From positions 62,001-126,000 of the forward strand of contig NZ_CP125641.1 of assembly GCF_030053155.1 (NCBI RefSeq): a stretch of 64,000 nt of DNA. The letters run 5' to 3'. This DNA is from Rhizobium sp. BT03 (GTDB taxonomy: Bacteria; Pseudomonadota; Alphaproteobacteria; Rhizobiales; Rhizobiaceae). The notes under the pieces were generated by a model. It was not told the origin of the DNA. It saw only the letters and a program-made list of their open reading frames with translations, and did not search any database. The position numbers and the translations under genes were made by a program. This document shows positions 60,316 to 64,000 of the stretch, one piece after another; within the stretch, counting starts at the first letter, position 1; each line of letters starts with the position of its first letter.

Positions 60316-62001
60316 ATGAGAAACGAAACATCAAAGCGCAGCGGCGGCCAGGTGCTCGTCGATGCCTTGCGCATCCACGGCGTCGATCGTGTGTTCGGCG
60401 TGCCGGGTGAAAGCTATCTTGCCGCCCTCGACGCCTTCCACGACCTAGAAGAGGCCATCGAATTCGTCATCTGCAGGCAGGAGGGCGGGGCTGCCTATAT
60501 GGCGGAAGCCTACGGCAAGATGACCGGCAAGCCCGGCATCTGTTTCGTGACCCGCGGGCCGGGCGCCACGAATGCGTCTATCGGCGTGCATACGGCTTTC
60601 CAGGATTCGACGCCGATGATCCTGTTCATCGGCCAGGTGGCGCGCGACCAGATGGAGCGCGAAGCATTCCAGGAGATCGATTATCGCCGGATGTTCGGCC
60701 AGATGGCGAAATGGGTGGTCGAGATCGAGGACGCCGCCCGCATCCCCGAACTCATCAGCCAGGCGTTCCACCGCGCCGTCAACGGCCGGCCGGGACCGGT
60801 GGTCGTCGCGCTTCCCGAGGATATGCTGACCGATATGGTCGATGTCGCCGACACGCCGCCCCACAAAAAGGTCGAAGCCTTTGCCGGCGAACAGCAATTG
60901 GAGGAACTGCTCGGTCTTCTCTCGCAGGCCAAGCGCCCGATGGCGGTCGTCGGCGGCGGCGGCTGGACGCAGCAGGCCGTTGCCGATCTGAAGGCCTTTT
61001 CGGAAGCCTTCAGCCTGCCGATCGCCGCGTCCTTCCGTTGCCAGGATCTGTTCGACAACGAGCATCAAAACTATGCCGGCGATCTCGGCCTTGCCGCAGG
61101 GCCGAAGCTGATCCGGCATATCAAGGATTGCGATCTGCTGATATCGATCGGCGCCCGTCTCGGGGAGATGACGACAGGCGCTTATACGCTGATCGACATT
61201 CCCGTTCCGAGGCAGTCACTCGTTCACATCCATCCTGGCGCCGAAGAACTCGGGCGGGTCTATCACGCAAGCCTGCCGATCAATGCCAGTGTCGCCGGTT
61301 TCTTGTCGCAGGCGGCAAAGCTGAAGCCGCCTGTCGCACCGGTATGGACGGATTGGACCAGGACTGCCCATACCGACTACCTCGAAAACCTCAAGCATCC
61401 CGAGGTGCCGGGTCCGGTGCAGATGGGCGACATCATGGAATGGCTGCGCGGCCATCTCAAACCCGATGCCATCCTGACCACCGGCGCCGGCAATTATTCC
61501 GCCTGGGCGCATCGTTTCTATCAGTATCGCTCGTTCCGCACCCAGCTCGGGCCGACCAACGGCTCCATGGGTTATGGCGTGCCGGCGGCGGTCGCCGCCA
61601 AGATCACCGATCCCTCGCGCACGGTGGTTGCCTTTGCCGGCGACGGATGTTTCCTGATGAACGGCCAGGAACTCGCAACGGCGATGCAATATGACGCCCG
61701 GGCGATCTTCCTCGTCATCAACAACGGCATGTACGGAACGATCCGCATGCATCAGGAGCGCAGCTATCCCGGCCGTGTTTCCGGCACCCGCCTGACGAAC
61801 CCGGATTTTGCCGCGCTGGCGCGGTCCTACGGCCTGCATGGCGAGACCGTGGAGAAGACGGAGGACTTCGCCGGCGCTTTCGAACGCTGCGAGGCATCGG
61901 GCAAGCCCGGCCTCATCGAAATCCGAATCGACCCGGAAGCGCTGACGCCGAAAATGAGCCTGACGCAGATTCGCCAGCAGGCGATTGCTCAGGGAAAATG
62001 A
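60316..62001 (+). CDS. Thiamine-diphosphate-dependent enzyme (acetolactate synthase-like)
   Basis: 561 residues with the three-domain acetohydroxyacid-synthase fold. The catalytic Glu56 is in RQEGGAAYMAEAYG, and the ThDP/Mg motif GDGCFLMNGQELATAMQYDA...INN is near residues 440-470. The central domain (about 190-330) has VVGGGGWTQQA and lacks an obvious quinone-site match to pyruvate oxidase. Such proteins ligate or cleave 2-oxo acids; members include acetolactate synthase, sulfoacetaldehyde acetyltransferase, oxalyl-CoA decarboxylase and glyoxylate carboligase. The specific reaction is not clear. It is the last gene of the hyu operon, followed by a strong hairpin. Confidence 0.9.
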   Translation: MRNETSKRSGGQVLVDALRIHGVDRVFGVPGESYLAALDAFHDLEEAIEFVICRQEGGAAYMAEAYGKMTGKPGICFVTRGPGATNASIGVHTAFQDSTPMILFIGQVARDQMEREAFQEIDYRRMFGQMAKWVVEIEDAARIPELISQAFHRAVNGRPGPVVVALPEDMLTDMVDVADTPPHKKVEAFAGEQQLEELLGLLSQAKRPMAVVGGGGWTQQAVADLKAFSEAFSLPIAASFRCQDLFDNEHQNYAGDLGLAAGPKLIRHIKDCDLLISIGARLGEMTTGAYTLIDIPVPRQSLVHIHPGAEELGRVYHASLPINASVAGFLSQAAKLKPPVAPVWTDWTRTAHTDYLENLKHPEVPGPVQMGDIMEWLRGHLKPDAILTTGAGNYSAWAHRFYQYRSFRTQLGPTNGSMGYGVPAAVAAKITDPSRTVVAFAGDGCFLMNGQELATAMQYDARAIFLVINNGMYGTIRMHQERSYPGRVSGTRLTNPDFAALARSYGLHGETVEKTEDFAGAFERCEASGKPGLIEIRIDPEALTPKMSLTQIRQQAIAQGK

Positions 62002-62009
62002 TCGGGAAT

Positions 62010-62034
62010 GCGCCGCCTGAAAGCCAGGCGGCGC
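62010..62034. terminator. Bidirectional terminator between convergent genes
   Basis: GCGCCGCCTG (62010-62019) / CAGGCGGCGC (62025-62034), a perfect 10-bp stem with an AAAGC loop, 8 bases after the TPP-enzyme stop and 3 bases after the regulator stop on the other strand. It serves both genes by position. Confidence 0.75.
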
Positions 62035-62037
62035 GCT

Positions 62038-62769
62038 TCAATCTTCCGCGTCGATGCTCGCCGGCTCGTCAAGCATCGTGCGGTAACGATGCAAGCTTTC
62101 TTCCAGGTGGGTGATCAGCGCGTTCTTCGCGGCCTTGACGTCACCCTGGGTGATCGCGGCCAGAATGGCGGCATGTTCCTTGTTTATCTTCTTCAGATAA
62201 CCGCTGTAGCCGCGCGCCGATTGCCGATGCTTGAGCACGAGATCGAAATTGATGCTCTCCATCACCGCTTCCAGAAAACTCGGAAAATGCGGATTGCGGG
62301 TGGCACGGGCGATCGCAAGGTGGAATTCGTAATCGGCGCGCGCCTCGACGACGGCATCATCGGTGACCAGGTTTTCGAGGGCGTCGTAGGCCCGGGCGAT
62401 CTCGGCAAGCGCCTCTGGCGTACGCCTCGCGGCTGCAAGCGCGACGGACTGGATCTCGACGCCGAGCCGCAATTCCAGGATTTGCATCGCCGAGCGAATA
62501 TCCTCGATGCGGCTGATCTCGAAATTGAGAGTCTTGGCATCCTTGTCGGAAACATAGACGCCGGCGCCCTGGCGCGCGGTCACCCTGCCGCCGACCTTGA
62601 GCGAGGTGAGCGCCTCGCGAATGACGGTTCGGGAAACGCCGAATTCCTCGCACAGCTGGGCACTTGACGGAATTTTCTCGCCGGGTGCATAAAGGCCGGA
62701 GTCGATGCGCTCCATCAGCTTCGCAACGACGATTTCCGCGAGATTGCCTCGTTGCGTGATGATTGACAC
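62038..62769 (-). CDS. GntR-family regulator, FadR/FCD subfamily
   Basis: 243 residues. A winged helix-turn-helix (about 8-70, with AQLCEEFGVSRTVIREALTSLKVGG) is followed by an FCD effector domain (about 85-215) with Asp/His metal-ligand-like residues (DYEFHLAIARATRNPHF near 139-155). FCD regulators typically repress catabolic operons and release on binding a carboxylic acid. GTG 62769 has GGAG upstream; a longer start ATG 62811 adds 14 residues and lacks a ribosome site. It converges on the hyu operon end and is the likely repressor of the hyu/liv genes. Confidence 0.9.
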   Translation of the reverse strand: MSIITQRGNLAEIVVAKLMERIDSGLYAPGEKIPSSAQLCEEFGVSRTVIREALTSLKVGGRVTARQGAGVYVSDKDAKTLNFEISRIEDIRSAMQILELRLGVEIQSVALAAARRTPEALAEIARAYDALENLVTDDAVVEARADYEFHLAIARATRNPHFPSFLEAVMESINFDLVLKHRQSARGYSGYLKKINKEHAAILAAITQGDVKAAKNALITHLEESLHRYRTMLDEPASIDAED

Positions 62770-62801
62770 TTGTGTGCTCCGGTTTCCACGATCGAATTTA
62801 G

Positions 62802-62827
62802 CACATATCACATGTCATGCCACATAT
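62802..62827. promoter_or_regulatory. Direct repeats upstream of the FCD regulator
   Basis: CACATAT occurs at 62802-62808 and 62821-62827, 19 bases apart, within the 60-base gap between the Fe-S oxidoreductase stop and the regulator start. Two turns of the helix separate them, as for a dimeric or tandem binding site. Weak evidence of autoregulation. Confidence 0.35.
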
Positions 62828-62829
62828 GA

Positions 62830-64000
62830 TCACGAGATGTCCGGCTTTTCGGAAATTATCCGGTTGATGACCTGAAACGGATGCGGGATACGCTTGCCGT
62901 CGATTTCCTTTACCTGGGAGCGGCACGAATATCCTGTCGCCATGAGGATATAGGCTTCACCGGCCGCATCAAGCTCGGGCTTCCAGCTCATTGCGTAGAG
63001 ACGTTCGGAGATCGGCCGGTTGCGGGCCTCGTGGCCGAAGGTGCCGGCCATGCCGCAACAGCCGGTTTGTGCCGCCTGAAGGTCGATGCCGAGGCTTTCG
63101 AATATTTTCTGCCATTGTGCGACGGAGGCGGGCGCATTGGTGCGCTCGGTGCAATGGGCCATCAAGCGGAAGCTTTTGCCTTCGGCAGCGGAAGGCGAGG
63201 CGGCGAGCCGATCGAGGTTGGCGACCAGCCATTCCTGCGGCAGCAGGACATTGGCCTTCGATATCCCGTTATATTCGCTGCGAAAGGCGAGCGTCATCGA
63301 TGGATCGAGCCCGACGAGCGCCACGCCTGTTTCATCCAGTCGCTCGAGATAGCGGGCCGTCCGCTTGGCCGCCGCCTCGAAGCGTCCGAGATAGCCATGA
63401 ACATGCAGGGCTTTGCCATTGGTGTGGGAGGCTGCAAGGAACGGCGTGAGCCCGATTTCCCTGGCGAGCCCGATTGCGGCAAGCGCAACGTCAGGATCGA
63501 AATAGGCGGTGAAGGCGTCGGCGACGAAGACGACGCAGCGCTGCCGTTCTTGCGGCGGCAGAGCTTCGATCGTTTGAGAGGTCGCAAGCGGCACGCCGAG
63601 GCGGGCGGCTTCCCTGGCGAGCGAGGTCCGCGGCAGATGCGGCAGGGAGGTCAGCCCGGCGACACGCATCATCGTCCTGCCGGCGCGCGTGCCCACGACC
63701 AGATTATAGGCGGGCCGGATGCGCCGGACAAGCGGCAGGGTGGTTTCGATCGCCGCGACCAGCGGATCCTTCAGCGGGCGGAGGTAGCGTCCGTAATAGA
63801 GTTCGAGGAATTTCGAGCGGAAGGCCGGCACGCTCACCTTCACCGGACATTGCCCCGCGCAGGCCTTGCAGGCTAGGCACGTGTCCATCGCCGCGCGCAC
63901 CTCGTGGGAAAAGTCATCGCGGTTTGCCGGGTTCAGCGAATTGAAGGCGCGCCGCGCGAGGCTGGCGAACGGAATGCTCCGCCGCAGGCGCGCCGCCTCC
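62830..64000 (-). CDS. FAD/Fe-S oxidoreductase of the YdiJ/GlcD-GlpC type (5' part outside window)
   Basis: The last 389 residues of a larger protein whose start lies beyond base 64000. Visible are a 4Fe-4S ferredoxin motif CLACKACAGQCP near residue 43 of this fragment and a C-terminal Cys-rich domain with QTGCCGMAGTFGHE near residue 310. This is the layout of the C-terminal half of YdiJ-like D-2-hydroxyacid dehydrogenases, whose N-terminal half (FAD binding) is off the window. Only one complete 4Fe-4S motif is seen in this part. It lies upstream of the FCD regulator on the same strand (60-base gap). Confidence 0.85.
   Translation of the reverse strand, partial: EAARLRRSIPFASLARRAFNSLNPANRDDFSHEVRAAMDTCLACKACAGQCPVKVSVPAFRSKFLELYYGRYLRPLKDPLVAAIETTLPLVRRIRPAYNLVVGTRAGRTMMRVAGLTSLPHLPRTSLAREAARLGVPLATSQTIEALPPQERQRCVVFVADAFTAYFDPDVALAAIGLAREIGLTPFLAASHTNGKALHVHGYLGRFEAAAKRTARYLERLDETGVALVGLDPSMTLAFRSEYNGISKANVLLPQEWLVANLDRLAASPSAAEGKSFRLMAHCTERTNAPASVAQWQKIFESLGIDLQAAQTGCCGMAGTFGHEARNRPISERLYAMSWKPELDAAGEAYILMATGYSCRSQVKEIDGKRIPHPFQVINRIISEKPDIS

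Noticed and set aside
1..64000. CRISPR array, tRNA, rRNA, prophage or transposase genes
   Set aside because: No spaced direct repeats, cloverleaf with CCA-proximal motifs, rRNA cores, or DDE/integrase proteins were recognised on either strand by reading.

Overview
The window looks like part of a Rhizobium-type alphaproteobacterial genome (R. leguminosarum/etli kind), probably a large plasmid or chromid. The reasons are the high GC content, the density of ABC uptake systems with dedicated catabolic enzymes and one-component regulators, a PutA that lacks its own DNA-binding domain beside a separate Lrp-type PutR, and Rhizobium-style palindromic intergenic repeats. I see no rRNA, tRNA, CRISPR array, IS element or phage genes. 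Replicon and species are inference.

Layout. (1) 0-10.2 kb, betaine/proline-derivative module: a glycine/proline-betaine ABC transporter (binding protein cut by the window edge, ATPase, two permeases), a proline racemase-family enzyme that has lost one catalytic cysteine, a GlxA-type AraC regulator, a DddP-like M24 metalloenzyme, a Rieske oxygenase with its flavin/2Fe-2S reductase, and a divergent LysR regulator. (2) 10.2-14.7 kb: an unusual acyltransferase-alpha/alpha-toroid fusion, an unknown membrane protein, a degraded cyclophilin-like gene, and an HxlR regulator divergent from a DoxX-like/SDR pair. (3) 14.7-22.3 kb: putR, a possible 60-codon leader gene, putA, a complex palindromic repeat, and a chemoreceptor. 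(4) 22.3-32.7 kb, all minus strand: haloacid dehalogenase, oligopeptide/opine-type ABC transporter, two paralogous FAD amine/amino-acid oxidases flanking a truncated, frameshifted aldehyde dehydrogenase, and an Asp/Glu racemase-family protein. (5) 33.2-40.7 kb: a complete L-threonate-type four-carbon acid-sugar regulon (MFS transporter, LtnD, OtnI, OtnK on minus; LacI regulator and OtnC on plus) with three near-identical operators in the divergent promoter, followed by a tartrate/isopropylmalate-type dehydrogenase. (6) 41.0-44.8 kb: small hypothetical genes, two copies of an ATATCGTAATACGA palindrome, a LysR regulator, and an HPP-CBS membrane protein coupled to a DUF6522-like gene. (7) 44.8-62.8 kb: two long divergent operons, livKHMGF-aldehyde dehydrogenase-etfB-etfA on minus and hyuA-hyuB-aminotransferase-NAD-dehydrogenase-FAD oxidoreductase-TPP enzyme on plus, with an FCD/GntR regulator at the far end and part of a YdiJ-like FAD/Fe-S oxidoreductase running off the right edge.

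How the parts fit. Modules 1 and 3 suggest uptake and demethylation of a betaine followed by proline oxidation to glutamate. The aldehyde dehydrogenase in module 7 resembles alpha-ketoglutarate-semialdehyde dehydrogenase, the last step of hydroxyproline breakdown. Module 7 is the best candidate for an undescribed pathway: an amino-acid-type importer, lactam/imide hydrolase, aminotransferase, FAD dehydrogenase with an ETF electron acceptor, NAD dehydrogenase, semialdehyde dehydrogenase and a ThDP enzyme, arranged around one control region. In that region a perfect palindrome fills the spacer of a TTGACA-type promoter, and a near-copy of the promoter motif lies at the start of the regulator gene. 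The substrate cannot be deduced from sequence alone.
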